This document shows, one piece after another, positions 27,715 through 36,908 of a DNA stretch of 64,000 nucleotides. The DNA is from Nitrosospira multiformis. Lineage in GTDB: Bacteria; Pseudomonadota; Gammaproteobacteria; Burkholderiales; Nitrosomonadaceae. Location: NCBI RefSeq assembly GCF_900111585.1, contig NZ_FOHI01000009.1, forward strand, positions 33,307 to 97,306. The letters are read 5' to 3'. Both the position numbers and the translations under genes were made by a program. The notes under the pieces are model-generated. The model saw nothing but the letters and a program-made list of their open reading frames with translations. It had not been told where the DNA came from and searched no databases. Numbering within the stretch: position 1 is the stretch's first letter; every line of letters begins with the position of its first letter.

Positions 27715-28797
27715 GGCTCTGTTGCAAAAAATAAGAAGGGAGGTGCCCTATTGTATTTTTCAGGACAGATCCTCAAATGTCCGATTTCAAATGGCGTCAT
27801 TTTCGTGGGGAGTTGATTCCGGGTTATGTCAGGTGGTATTGCAAAATGCGGGATCAGCTATCGTGATCTGGGTGGAAATGATGCTGGAACGCGGTCTTAA
27901 GGTGGATCATACGACGCTCTACCGTTGGGTTCAGCATTACGCGCCGGAAATGGAAAAGCGCCTGAGGTGGTATTGGAAATCTTCCATGGGCTACAGCTGG
28001 TGAGTGGATGAAACCTACGTGAAAGTAAAAGGGGAATGGACGTATCTCTACCGGGCACTTGATAAAAAAGGCCGTACGATTGATTTCTATCTCTCCGCTA
28101 CTCGCAATACCCAGGCTGCCAAACGTTTTCTGGGCAAGGTCCTGAAATCCATGAAACCCTGGGCCCACCCCGGTGCTATCAATACCGACAAGGCACCCGC
28201 TTACAGGTCCGCCATTGCCGAATTAAAAGCGGAAGGAAAGTGTCTGCCGGATACCGTGCACCGACAAGTCAAGTACTTGAACAATATTGTCGAAGCTGAT
28301 CATGGCAAGCTCAAACGCGTGATAAACCCGGTGCGGGGCTTTAAATCGATGAAAACAGCCTACGCCACCATCAAAGGTTTCGAGCTCATGCGAATGTTCA
28401 AGATAAAAGGAGGTTTTATGGAAATAACAATTCTAAGGCTTATGACTTCCATGAAGGTAATCCTAATTGTTGCCGCCGTTTGGCTCGCGGCACCCCTTGC
28501 GAAAGCTGACACATGGCGTGGCACCGCACCTTTCTGCGATGGACAATGCCTGCCAAATGAGCGAGAGGTTCAAAGAAGCGAGTGCGGTGACGGTGGATGC
28601 TGTTCGACAGGTAGTAAAGCCTTATGCGCAAATTTAGAACCTACCTGTACCCCTGCGCAGACAAATGTCTCATGCTATGGAGTTGTGCAAGTTTGCGACA
28701 ATGGCTATTACTCAGCCCCTGACAGCGTTTGGCACAGTTGTTCCACCTATGCTTGTGGAGTTTGCTTTGGATTTGATTGGCCGATTGCAACAAAGCC
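27715..28797. mobile_element. Decayed IS6-family element enclosing a passenger frame
   Basis: The left end at 27715-27728 reads GGCTCTGTTGCAAA, the typical IS6/IS26 terminal inverted repeat. A 12-of-14 inverted match (ATTGCAACAAAGCC) stands at 28784-28797. Between them lie a broken transposase and a small secreted-protein gene, giving about 1.08 kb, longer than the usual 0.8 kb. No 8-base target duplication is seen: the 8 bases outside each end differ (C followed by seven A on the left; ATTATCCC on the right). The right end match could be chance, but its spacing and identity make it a reasonable candidate. Confidence 0.6.
27777..28417 (+). pseudogene. IS6-family DDE transposase, frameshifted and interrupted
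   Basis: The reading begins MSDFKWRHFRGELI and VRWYCK, continues after frameshifts as VDHTTLYRWVQHYAPEMEKR, then meets TGA at 28001-28003 just before VDETYVKVKGEWTYLYRALD, and runs through INTDKAPAYRSAI and VEADHGKLKRVINPVRGFKS. These are the IS6 catalytic-domain blocks with all three acidic positions. At least two indels are needed near 27845 and 27870 and one stop must be read through. The native C-terminus after YATIKGFELMRMF is replaced; the frame runs on into the small secreted protein. It is non-functional as it stands. Confidence 0.8.
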
Positions 28798-28810
28798 ATT
28801 ATCCCGATAA
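28418..28810 (+). CDS. Small cysteine-rich secreted protein inside the IS6-like element
   Basis: A 130-residue frame starting at ATG 28418, four bases after a very strong AGGAGG ribosome site. Residues 1-31 form a signal peptide ending in APLAKA. The mature part has about thirteen cysteines, including FCDGQCLP, CGDGGCCSTGSKALC and a tail with CSTYACGVC, a pattern of disulfide-rich extracellular proteins. It is in frame with the preceding transposase remnant, so a fusion reading also exists, but the ribosome site argues for independent translation. Its last codons run across the right inverted repeat of the element and stop 13 bases beyond it. I do not recognise the family. Confidence 0.55.
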   Translation: MEITILRLMTSMKVILIVAAVWLAAPLAKADTWRGTAPFCDGQCLPNEREVQRSECGDGGCCSTGSKALCANLEPTCTPAQTNVSCYGVVQVCDNGYYSAPDSVWHSCSTYACGVCFGFDWPIATKPLSR

Positions 28811-28836
28811 TAGAGCCGAATATAGTAATAGATCAG

Positions 28837-29124
28837 TCAACCGCCTATTTCTTTTTTCCTGCGGCTCGCGCAAATGTACCATATGAGCAGCGTGAGCAGA
28901 ACTCCGACCTAGCCCGATTGAAACGACGCATCCTGCGTATCGGTTGATGCGAAGACGGGCAGCGATAATGCAAACAAACCAAGAGCTGTTATACCCATCA
29001 TGTTGTAATTTCTGCTTTTAACGATGTATGGTTTATGGTGGCAGAGCGATCTGGCAATGCGGGCTTTTTCCGTATCGGATTGGTTCTCAACCCAATATTT
29101 ATTGAAGTACGCCAAAATTAACAC
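28837..29124 (-). pseudogene. Small membrane protein frame interrupted by an amber stop
   Basis: On the minus strand a GTG at 29124 opens 71 codons, containing the signal-like segment MMGITALGLFALSLPVFAS. The frame stops at TAG 28911-28909 and then continues in the same frame for 23 more codons, reading VGVLLTLLIWYICASRRKK, a clear transmembrane helix with a positive tail, before TGA. One G-to-A change (TGG to TAG) would explain this. Alternatively the two parts are unrelated. No family recognised. Confidence 0.3.
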
Positions 29125-29542
29125 ATCCTTTATTATTGATAAAATACATTATCGATAATCTGCCCACGGGTCAGCTCAGAGAATTCCCGTCCAAGTCACG
29201 ATTTTTCTACCGCCTTGCAAAAGGTTGATGATTCCAGAAGAACCATCAAGAATACACCTCTTCCCTTCTTGTCATACACAGATTCTGCACCCGTCCCTGG
29301 CGGAATCCAGGATGCAAACGCAGACTCAATCCTGGGAGTCGAAGGAACTGTACAATACCTGGTGTGACTGCCACTCGAAAGGGTATAAAAAGAGGATATA
29401 AAGCATATTTATCGGGTCGGCGAACAACCGGTACAAACATACCGGCGGAAGCCGGTCCAGGGGCGTTCAAAGCGCGCCATTATTGGCTTGGCTGGATTCC
29501 GGTCTTGCCAGTTTTGTGGAAGTTTGCTCTACAGGTACAGGA
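29125..29542. other. Gap with remnants of a GC-rich imperfect palindromic repeat
   Basis: No convincing gene. At 29440-29510 the sequence has CCGGCGGAAGCCGG followed by CTGGATTCCGG, and near 29304 CCTGGCGGAATCCAGG. These resemble the dispersed CTGGATTCC...GGCGGAA palindromes common in betaproteobacterial genomes, here degenerate. An open frame at 29364-29546 overlaps them and is not protein-like. Confidence 0.35.
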
Positions 29543-30382
29543 ATGAAAACTCTTACCAATGTTGTAACCATGAAGGAATTATCACCAAATGGTGGACAAC
29601 TGAATTATCTGATCAGCGGCGGACGTGTATATGCATCGGCAAAATCATGGGGCAGGGCATTACAGGTGCCGGACGCCATGAAAGTCTGGTTTGAAACAGG
29701 TCTGATCAGAACAGCCTTGCTGAACAAGAACGTGATGGATGGCGAACTGGAAATGATCTACAAGGGTGTGCTGGTTTATCGCTGGCATATCGTGGCTGAA
29801 CAGCTGCGTGTCTTCGACAGACAATGGTATCAAACCCAGTTTAAAGGCAGGCCCAAACAGGAGCAGCGGGATATTGAAAGATTTCATGATAACTACGAAC
29901 GCCTGGTTCATTGGGGATATGATCTTCAGGAGCGGGCGCTAAGTCATGGAATAAGCTCCAGTACCATGCCGGGTTCACCTGTTACACAAGAAACATTGCT
30001 TGAGGTTATCAGGCAGGTTATTGCGCCGCGGTTGGGAGATCACGATAAGAAATTGCATGAACAGGATGTTGTGATTGCAGAATTGAGAGAAGCCGTGTCT
30101 GCTTTGCGTGACCAGAAGGCGTTTATTTCTGTCAAACAGGCGATTGCCGAGCAGGGTCTGGATTCAAGCCTCATGCCGTTATACCCGAACTCAAGAGAAA
30201 ATCTTTCCAGTCTGGTTGGCCATTTTTTAAAGAGACGAGGAGTTGAACAGGGGCCAAACATAGTGGCGAGACTGGATGGAAAATCTTTGTCAACCGAGAT
30301 GAATACCTACAGGCGCGGTGATATTTACGCGGCATTGAACGAATTCAAGGACGTCAAGCAACTAGACCTCAACATAGAATAG
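29543..30382 (+). CDS. Conserved-looking hypothetical protein, possibly phage-derived regulator
   Basis: About 279 residues from the ATG at 29543, which begins MKTLTNVVTMKELSPNGGQ. The frame extends upstream to 29483, but that part overlaps repeat remnants. Residues 1-120 are mixed alpha/beta. Residues 165-205 (DHDKKLHEQDVVIAELREAVSAL) form a likely coiled coil. The last 85 residues (FISVKQAIAEQGLDSSLMPL...TYRRGDIYAAL) resemble the small DNA-binding or multimerising tails of phage antirepressor-like proteins, but this likeness is weak. There are no membrane segments. It stands alone between decayed mobile DNA and a metabolic gene. Confidence 0.6.
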   Translation: MKTLTNVVTMKELSPNGGQLNYLISGGRVYASAKSWGRALQVPDAMKVWFETGLIRTALLNKNVMDGELEMIYKGVLVYRWHIVAEQLRVFDRQWYQTQFKGRPKQEQRDIERFHDNYERLVHWGYDLQERALSHGISSSTMPGSPVTQETLLEVIRQVIAPRLGDHDKKLHEQDVVIAELREAVSALRDQKAFISVKQAIAEQGLDSSLMPLYPNSRENLSSLVGHFLKRRGVEQGPNIVARLDGKSLSTEMNTYRRGDIYAALNEFKDVKQLDLNIE

Positions 30383-30493
30383 GACAGTAAACGTCAAGTT
30401 GGCTGCGGATATGCGGGAAGCAGCCGTGTGATCAAAATCAGTAATCGACCGATTTGATCGTCCTGACTTGGCAAAACAAGAAGGATCTGCAGA

Positions 30494-31474
30494 ATGGGTT
30501 TACTCGTCAAAGGCAAGTGGGTGGATGAGTGGTACGATACCAGATCGACCGGCGGTCGATTCATCCGGACCAATGCGCAGTTCCGCAACTGGATAACGGC
30601 GGATGGCAGTCCGGGGCCCAGCGGGGAAGGTGGATTTCCCGCCGAGGCAGGGCGTTATCATCTATATGTCTCGCTCGCTTGCCCTTGGGCTTCCCGCACG
30701 CTGATTTTTCGGATGCTCAAAGGGCTTGAGAGCATGATCAGTATTTCCGTGGTGCATCCCTACATGGGCGAGCATGGCTGGACTTTTGATGAAGCGCCGG
30801 GAGTAATCCCTGATCCCGTGGGTGGCGCATCCTATCTTTATGAAGTCTACCTCCGGTCGGTGCCCGACTATAGTGGACGCGTGACAGTACCTGTGCTCTG
30901 GGATTTGCAGCGGAATACCATTGTCAGCAATGAATCGGCCGATATCATCCGCATGATGAACTCGGCTTTCGATGGAATAGGCGCTTTGCCCGGAAATTAT
31001 GTGCCTGAGGTGTTGCTTCCGCAGATCGATGAGATCAACGCCCGCACTTACGCTGACGTCAATAATGGCGTTTATAAGGCAGGTTTTGCCACCCGGCAAT
31101 CGGTGTACGAGAAGGCGGTGATGGCACTGTTCGGATGCATGGACGAGTTGGAACAACTGCTTTCACGTCAGCGTTATCTCATCGGCAACTGTATCACTGA
31201 AGCCGACTGGCGGGTATTCACCACGCTGATCCGCTTTGATCCCGTCTATCACAGCCATTTCAAGTGCAACCTCAGGCGTCTCGTGGATTATCCCAACCTC
31301 TGGGCCTACACCCGGGAGTTGTATCAATGGCCGGGCGTGGCAGAGATAGTGAACATGCAGCACATCAAGGAGCACTACTACCGCAGTCATCCCACCATTA
31401 ATCCGAATCGGATTGTGCCAGCCGGGCCGATTCTGAATCTCGATGAGCCACACGATCGCACGAAGCTGGCATAG
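30494..31474 (+). CDS. Glutathionyl-hydroquinone reductase (YqjG/ECM4-type GST)
   Basis: Omega-like glutathione transferase that reduces glutathionyl-quinones in the cytoplasm. The catalytic motif SLACPWASR places the active cysteine at residue 63. Further blocks are VVHPYMGEHGWTF, VPVLWDLQRNTIVSNESADIIRM (glutathione-binding cis-Pro and ESADI) and in the helical domain RYLIGNCITEADWRVFTTLIRFDPVY. The length of 326 residues is typical. ATG at 30494. It is followed by convergent RimK-like genes. Confidence in the family is high; the natural quinone is unknown. Confidence 0.92.
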   Translation: MGLLVKGKWVDEWYDTRSTGGRFIRTNAQFRNWITADGSPGPSGEGGFPAEAGRYHLYVSLACPWASRTLIFRMLKGLESMISISVVHPYMGEHGWTFDEAPGVIPDPVGGASYLYEVYLRSVPDYSGRVTVPVLWDLQRNTIVSNESADIIRMMNSAFDGIGALPGNYVPEVLLPQIDEINARTYADVNNGVYKAGFATRQSVYEKAVMALFGCMDELEQLLSRQRYLIGNCITEADWRVFTTLIRFDPVYHSHFKCNLRRLVDYPNLWAYTRELYQWPGVAEIVNMQHIKEHYYRSHPTINPNRIVPAGPILNLDEPHDRTKLA

Positions 31475-31567
31475 CGCCGCAGGTGCTGGTCAGAGTTCTT
31501 GTTATATCCTAACGGATTCAGGCAGGCTGTCCGATAGAAAGGGCATTGTCAAATGCTTGATTGCAGA

Positions 31568-33067
31568 TCAGTGGGATGAGCGCGTAGCGGCTTCAATCCG
31601 CCTCAGGAAAACCCGCATGATTTCCTCGTAGAGTGCATCCCCGAGCACTGCGTCTTCGTTGCCGGCATCCACATTCGGGTTATCGTTGACTTCCATTACA
31701 TAACAGCAGTCATTCGTCTGCTTGATATCCACTCCGTAGAACCCATCCCCGATGAGGTTGGCTGATTCGAGTGCGATACTGATGACCTCTTGCGGCGCTT
31801 CATCCAATGGAACAGCCGATGTAGCCCCCTCTCTCAGTTTATGCCGCTGCTCGTCTCGCTCGATAATCTGCCAATGTCCCGGGGGAAAGAAGTATTGAGC
31901 CACGAACAGCACCTTCCGGTCGAGTATGCCTACCCGCCAGTCGAACTCGGTCGGCAGCCATTGTTGTGCAATAACGAGCACGGATTTTGCAAGCAGTTCC
32001 ATTACCTTGGGGATCAGCTCGCTCTCGGTCTCCACTTTCACGACTCCTCGTGAAAATGAACTATCGGGTTGCTTCAGCACGCACGGAAGACCCAGTTCAG
32101 GAATAATCCGGTCGACATTATCATGATGGATCAACAGCGTTTTCGGTATCGGCACTTTATGCAGGGCGAGAAGTTCAGCCAGATAAACCTTGTTATTGCA
32201 TTTGAGGATAGAGTTGGGGTCGTCGATCAGCGCCAATTTTTCCGCGAATGCAAGCCGCGAAAAACGATAGGTGTAGTGATTGACGAAGGTGGTTTCGCGA
32301 ATGAACAAGGCATCGAAATGCGACAACCGGCCGATATCCGTCCGCGTTATGAAATCCACGCGCATGTCCAGTTTTTCCGCTGCCTTCCTGAACTTTTGCA
32401 GAGCTTTTGCATTGGAGGGCGACTCAGATTCATCCGGGTTGCAGAGAATGGCAAGATCATAGCGGGGAGGAGGTTTTCTTGATTGCTGCATGCGTCCATT
32501 GAAATAAGTGGTCGCAGCAAGCATCGCGAAGGCCTGGTGTTCGACAGGAATCTCGCCAGCGCCGAGGGGACGCGCGCTGCGCAAGCTCCACCGGTCGCGG
32601 TGGCGTTCGAAGCGGACGGCCAGGAGTGGCACCTGCAACAGGTTGAAGAACTGATGACCCAGGGAGTCATAACCGGTAAGCGGATTGCGGCCAAAATAGA
32701 AGGCAAGCTGGAAGTCATCTCCCGGCAAGGGCGCCAGCACACTCTGAACGAGATCCTCCAGCTCCTCCATGAGGTGACGCATCAGATTCCGGGAATGTAA
32801 ATCCTCGATAGTGCCTACTTTGGGTACCGGTTTATGTCCTCGTGCCTCGGCAAGCAATGAAACGTAATATCCAGATCCCTGATAGCGGTACGATTTGCAA
32901 AGGTTGAAAACCTTGACAGACTGCCCCGTAGCACATATGCCGCGATTGTTTTCCGCCTGAGCGGCAAAAAATGGACCGGTCAGGTAGGCTCGAGACTCAA
33001 CCACGGTCACGCCTGGAATCTGAAGAGGCCAATCTTCGGATTTGTCTACGATAATCAAGATATTCAC
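31568..33067 (-). CDS. RimK-like ATP-grasp ligase with N-terminal RLAN-type domain
   Basis: Probable ATP-dependent amino-acid ligase that adds residues to a protein or peptide. Residues 1-190 resemble the domain found before some RimK proteins (SYRYQGSGYYVSLLAEARGHKPVP). The ATP-grasp part spans about 280-490, with LPCVLKQPDSSFSRGVVKV, WRVGILDRKVLFVAQYF and the metal-binding EVNDNPNVDAG. The start is taken as GTG at 33067 with an AAAGGC site; an ATG at 33133 overlaps the stop of the upstream membrane gene (ATGA) and would add 22 residues. The tight link with that gene suggests a common task. The target is unknown; the family is distinct from ribosomal S6 modification. Confidence 0.82.
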   Translation of the reverse strand: MNILIIVDKSEDWPLQIPGVTVVESRAYLTGPFFAAQAENNRGICATGQSVKVFNLCKSYRYQGSGYYVSLLAEARGHKPVPKVGTIEDLHSRNLMRHLMEELEDLVQSVLAPLPGDDFQLAFYFGRNPLTGYDSLGHQFFNLLQVPLLAVRFERHRDRWSLRSARPLGAGEIPVEHQAFAMLAATTYFNGRMQQSRKPPPRYDLAILCNPDESESPSNAKALQKFRKAAEKLDMRVDFITRTDIGRLSHFDALFIRETTFVNHYTYRFSRLAFAEKLALIDDPNSILKCNNKVYLAELLALHKVPIPKTLLIHHDNVDRIIPELGLPCVLKQPDSSFSRGVVKVETESELIPKVMELLAKSVLVIAQQWLPTEFDWRVGILDRKVLFVAQYFFPPGHWQIIERDEQRHKLREGATSAVPLDEAPQEVISIALESANLIGDGFYGVDIKQTNDCCYVMEVNDNPNVDAGNEDAVLGDALYEEIMRVFLRRIEAATRSSH

Positions 33068-33129
33068 AGAAAAGCCTTTTTGGCCGGCTCGTTGCCGTTG
33101 AATTCGTGGAAGCGGTTTTGCTTCCGATG

Positions 33130-34503
33130 TCATCCCCCAGACTGGGGCGCGCTTTTACTGCTTTCGCCGGGCGGTGTCCCCGCGCTGCGCAGATTAACGA
33201 ATTTGCTCAATGTATCGAACCAGAAGGGAGCTCCCAGCGTGACAGCAAGTATGGAAATGAGTAGGCCGAATATCTTGTAAAATGCCCACCCCGTATATTT
33301 CCACGATAACTCGGGAGGTCGAAAATAACCGGAGTCATACGGGTCCAGCGACCACCCTACCGGCAGTTTGAGATTCTCTGCTGCCTTGAGAGCCGTTTGC
33401 GCCGAAACAGCACCCGGCTGAGTCTTCACTGTATCCTCTGCAGCTGCAACAATCGACGCACGCAAAACATTGTCCTTTGAAAGCCTTTCAATAAGCATCA
33501 CCGTGTCCGCATTGGAAGCAACCACGACCAGAGTCGCGAGACAAAGCAGTACGCGCTGGGTCCAGCGCTTGTACCAGCCGCCAACGCGTTCCATGGCTTT
33601 GTTGAACCAGTCTTCGAGATTTTTGCGGAAGGCTTCTGCCTGATGCTCGATCGCAGTCACTTCCCGCCGGGTCTTATCGACAAGAACGAGAAGAGTTTCC
33701 TTGGTATGACCCTCGGGTAGTCTTTTCAGCCCTTCCTGTATGTTGCCCAGAGGGTCCGGATATTCCGTAGCAAAATCCCGCGCAAAAGCCAGCGCTTCCT
33801 TCAACGTGGCGCCAGCTGTCAGGAGCAATTTAACCTCTTTTGGATTTTTTGCGGACGCGATGGCGGCATGGCGCGCATCGAGCATCTTCAGCGCTGCGCT
33901 GATACTATCGGCTTCGTGCCGGGCCTCTGCTTCTGCTTTGACAAGAGCTGTATCGTCCGGTGCGGTCTTTGCCGCTTGCACAGCCTGGCCATAGGCCACC
34001 TTTGCTTTTTCGGCAATTGCTTCAAGTGCTACCCTTGCCCTGTCACGCGCATCTTTTGCCTGGATAACGGCTGCAGCGCGTTGCGGATCACTGGGCGCAA
34101 CTGCCGCTGCTTCCAGCGCTTCTTCATAAGCGTCATCCGCTGCCTCGGCATTCGCCAGAAGATCGCCGTACTTTCCCGCGATGATTCCCCGCGCCGAGAG
34201 AATGTCGAGCAAAGCCAGAGAGAAGCTTTCGCCGGACATATAGGAGGGGAGGCGAGTTCGTTTTGCCGGATCGGAAGCGTACTGGGATATTCCGCCTATC
34301 AGTCCATGATTGTAGAGTTGCTGCGCCAGCCCGGTAAACTTCGGGTCGTTCAGAAGATTCTTTATGCCCTCCACCAGATTTTTTCCGCGTTTGTCGATCA
34401 ATGACGCAATTCCTTCGTTAAGGGCTGTACATACGAGGCTGAGCAGTAAATAGACGAAAATGACGGCGATTCCCACTTCCAGTATATTTGACCCTAACAA
34501 CAT
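33130..34503 (-). CDS. Membrane protein with long alanine-rich coiled region
   Basis: About 457 residues from the ATG at 34503, which has a clear GGAGG ribosome site. An N-terminal transmembrane helix (ILEVGIAVIFVYLLLSLVC) is followed by a soluble part. A strongly alanine-rich helical segment at about 115-230 (EALEAAAVAPSDPQRAAAVIQ and similar) is a likely coiled coil. Two or three C-terminal transmembrane helices follow, with the end AVTLGAPFWFDTLSKFVNLRSAG, which looks conserved. Function unknown. The stop overlaps an alternative start of the RimK-like gene downstream, so the pair is probably one operon. Confidence 0.75.
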   Translation of the reverse strand: MLLGSNILEVGIAVIFVYLLLSLVCTALNEGIASLIDKRGKNLVEGIKNLLNDPKFTGLAQQLYNHGLIGGISQYASDPAKRTRLPSYMSGESFSLALLDILSARGIIAGKYGDLLANAEAADDAYEEALEAAAVAPSDPQRAAAVIQAKDARDRARVALEAIAEKAKVAYGQAVQAAKTAPDDTALVKAEAEARHEADSISAALKMLDARHAAIASAKNPKEVKLLLTAGATLKEALAFARDFATEYPDPLGNIQEGLKRLPEGHTKETLLVLVDKTRREVTAIEHQAEAFRKNLEDWFNKAMERVGGWYKRWTQRVLLCLATLVVVASNADTVMLIERLSKDNVLRASIVAAAEDTVKTQPGAVSAQTALKAAENLKLPVGWSLDPYDSGYFRPPELSWKYTGWAFYKIFGLLISILAVTLGAPFWFDTLSKFVNLRSAGTPPGESSKSAPQSGG

Positions 34504-34655
34504 ATTCCCCTCCGATTGTGCGGAATACACGCTATTCACCCTGAAGTCTAGCAGAACAATCGACATTCGCCGGTCGTGCTCTCCAATGCCAATTTGACCA
34601 ACTCTGGTTGACCGCAGCACCCCTTCTGGGTGAAACTTAAGGGCTACTGAACAAA

Positions 34656-34675
34656 TCCCTCGCGGGCGCGAGGGA
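34656..34675. repeat. Perfect 9-bp-stem hairpin, REP-like
   Basis: TCCCTCGCG, two G residues, then CGCGAGGGA form a perfect hairpin. It lies between the divergent membrane-protein and cytochrome genes, so it is unlikely to be a terminator. It could be an operator, a REP-type palindrome or part of the mRNA leader of either gene. Confidence 0.5.
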
Positions 34676-34777
34676 GGCCCTGTCTGGTTCCTGAATAACC
34701 TTCCTGAACAGCCTAGAAGCCTAGCACAGCCGCATCAGTGAAACTTTCTGGCAGCATCCGGTAATTCATCAATTCTC

Positions 34778-35530
34778 ATGCGTCAATTTATTTCACTCCT
34801 GTTCATTGCTGCTGCCTTATCAGGTGTATCAGGTGTCATGGCTGCCGCTTCGGACGGAATCGCGGCGAGCAGGGCTGCGCCGGTGACCGTGCCGGATACG
34901 ATGGCCGAGCGGGTCAAGCCCTGCACGGTGTGTCATGGCCAGGCAGACAGGGTGGGCAGGGATGCTTATTACCCTCGGATTGCGGGTAAGCCCGAGGGAT
35001 ATCTTTTCAATCAGTTGCGGGATTTTCGGGACGGACGCCGTTATTACCGGCCAATGACATTACTCCTGGCAAACGTGAGCGATGAATACCTGCGGGAAAT
35101 GGCAGCCTATTTTTCGGGACTCAGGCAACCTTACCCTCCGCCGGAACAGGTGATATCTTCTCCCACTGAAATAAGACAAGCCCAGAAGCTGATTCAGCAG
35201 GGGGATGCCGCGCGGAATATACCCGCCTGCATCGAATGTCACGGCAAGCAGCTCATGGGTACCGCGCCTTTTATTCCGGGACTCCTGGGGCTCCCGCGCA
35301 TCTATATCGCCGCCCAATTCGGCGCCTGGAAGAATGGTGGAGTGATGCGGGGACAAGCGAGCAACTGCATGTCCGATATTGCCAGACAACTCACGATCAA
35401 GGAGACAAATGTGGTTGCGGCGTGGCTTGCCGCTCAGCCTGTGCCGGAAAATGCAGATCCGGTGGATGTGCTGCCCCCCGAGATGGCGCAGCGCTGTGGC
35501 AGTATTGTCCAACGGAGCGCAGACCGATGA
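34778..35530 (+). CDS. Diheme cytochrome c, c4/c553 type
   Basis: Periplasmic electron carrier with a signal peptide (residues 1-23, ending VMAAAS) and two haem-binding motifs, CTVCHG near residue 48 and CIECHG near 150, with methionine-containing loops (YRPMTLLL) for the sixth ligand. The layout of two similar cytochrome domains in 250 residues fits cytochrome c4-like proteins. Its stop overlaps the start of the next cytochrome gene (ATGA), so the two are co-translated and probably act in one electron path. Confidence 0.88.
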   Translation: MRQFISLLFIAAALSGVSGVMAAASDGIAASRAAPVTVPDTMAERVKPCTVCHGQADRVGRDAYYPRIAGKPEGYLFNQLRDFRDGRRYYRPMTLLLANVSDEYLREMAAYFSGLRQPYPPPEQVISSPTEIRQAQKLIQQGDAARNIPACIECHGKQLMGTAPFIPGLLGLPRIYIAAQFGAWKNGGVMRGQASNCMSDIARQLTIKETNVVAAWLAAQPVPENADPVDVLPPEMAQRCGSIVQRSADR

Positions 35531-36840
35531 AAATTGCTGTCGTCGCTGCCGCAGTGGCAGTTCTTGCGGGTATCGGCCTGTCTCCTGAAATAGCGGGCGC
35601 AACTTCTCCGAAAAAGGAAGCAAAGGCAGAAAGGAGTGCCTCGCCGTTATCATCGGTTCTTTTGCAACAGCGGCAAGCGCGCGGAGCATATCTTGCGCGA
35701 GCCGGAAATTGCATAGGATGCCATACAGCTCAAGGTGGACGCGCCTATGCCGGCGGAAGGAAGCTTTCGACTCCATTTGGCACGTTCGTCACGTCCAATA
35801 TCACGCCGGATAAGGCGACCGGAATCGGTGACTGGGATGAAGATGATTTCTGGAAAGCGCTGCATGAGGGTAAATCGCGCGATGGGAGGCTTCTTTACCC
35901 CGCGTTTCCGTATACGGAATATACGAAAATCACACGCGAGGATTCCGATGCAATTTTTGCCCATCTTCAGGCCCTCGAACCCGTCGTTCAACAGAATCCG
36001 CCAAGCCAGGTTGCTTCCCGATACGATTTCCAGCCATTGCTGACCCTTTGGCGTGCGGCTTATTTCAAGCCTGGCGTGTATCAGGCTGATCCCACCAAAA
36101 GCACTGAGTGGAACCGGGGTGCTTACCTGGTGCAGGGGCTTGGTCATTGCAGCGCTTGCCATGCCGAGCGTAATCCACTGCGCGGCATGATCAGCCGCAA
36201 GGGAGATGATAAGCTGGGGGGCGGGCAGATCATGGGCTCCAACTGGTACGCGCCATCGCTGACCTCAAGTCTGGAGGCAAGTACGGCTGGCTGGCCGGTC
36301 GAAGAAATTGTCCAGCTGCTGACCACCGGGATTTCACCGCGAGCGACGACATCAGGACCGATGGCGGAGGTTGTCAGCCAGAGCCTCCAACATCTGACAA
36401 AAGAGGATGCCAGAGCAATGGCGATCTACCTGAAATCGTTGCCTGAAACACAATCGCACCAACAGGTAAATCCTCCTGCACAGACGGAACAGGTGCAGGC
36501 CTGGTTGCGGTACGGAGCACGGATATACAAGGAACACTGCCAGGATTGCCATGGTGACTCCGGGCAGGGCGCCCCGGGAATTTATCCCCCCTTGGCCGGT
36601 AACCGAAGCGTTACCCTGACACCGCCTACGAACGTCATTCGCAGCGTGCTCAATGGAGGTTATCCCCCATCGACCGCAGGCAATCCCCGGCCTTACGGCA
36701 TGCCCCCATTCGCACAGGTTTTACGCGATGGCGAGGTTGCGCTGGTTCTGTCGTATATCCGCAACGCGTGGGGCAATCGCGCCAGTCTGGTGACAACTGC
36801 TCAAGTCGACAAGAGCCGGGAAGGAATAACGGAACGCTGA
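35527..36840 (+). CDS. Triheme cytochrome c, alcohol/gluconate dehydrogenase subunit type
   Basis: A 437-residue exported cytochrome starting MKIAVVAAAVAVLAGIGLSP with a signal peptide. Three CxxCH motifs are present: CIGCHT, CSACHA and CQDCHG. The spacing and blocks such as GGRKLSTPFGTFVTSNITPD, FPYTEYTKITREDSDAIFAHL and NWYAPSLT match the cytochrome subunit of membrane alcohol, gluconate or aldehyde dehydrogenases, which pass electrons to quinone or oxidase. No dehydrogenase gene lies nearby; the partner here is the diheme protein upstream. Frames beginning at 35236 are internal to the upstream gene and are not the start. Confidence 0.88.
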   Translation: MKIAVVAAAVAVLAGIGLSPEIAGATSPKKEAKAERSASPLSSVLLQQRQARGAYLARAGNCIGCHTAQGGRAYAGGRKLSTPFGTFVTSNITPDKATGIGDWDEDDFWKALHEGKSRDGRLLYPAFPYTEYTKITREDSDAIFAHLQALEPVVQQNPPSQVASRYDFQPLLTLWRAAYFKPGVYQADPTKSTEWNRGAYLVQGLGHCSACHAERNPLRGMISRKGDDKLGGGQIMGSNWYAPSLTSSLEASTAGWPVEEIVQLLTTGISPRATTSGPMAEVVSQSLQHLTKEDARAMAIYLKSLPETQSHQQVNPPAQTEQVQAWLRYGARIYKEHCQDCHGDSGQGAPGIYPPLAGNRSVTLTPPTNVIRSVLNGGYPPSTAGNPRPYGMPPFAQVLRDGEVALVLSYIRNAWGNRASLVTTAQVDKSREGITER

Positions 36841-36908
36841 GGTCGGATGCTCAATCCGGCGCATATCCGCGACTGCTTCTCTTTATCCTTATGGCAGCAG
36901 GACTGCAA

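Noticed and set aside
35236..35526. Earlier start for the triheme cytochrome
   Set aside because: This part is out of frame with and inside the diheme cytochrome gene; the ATG at 35527 has a proper signal peptide and an ATGA overlap.
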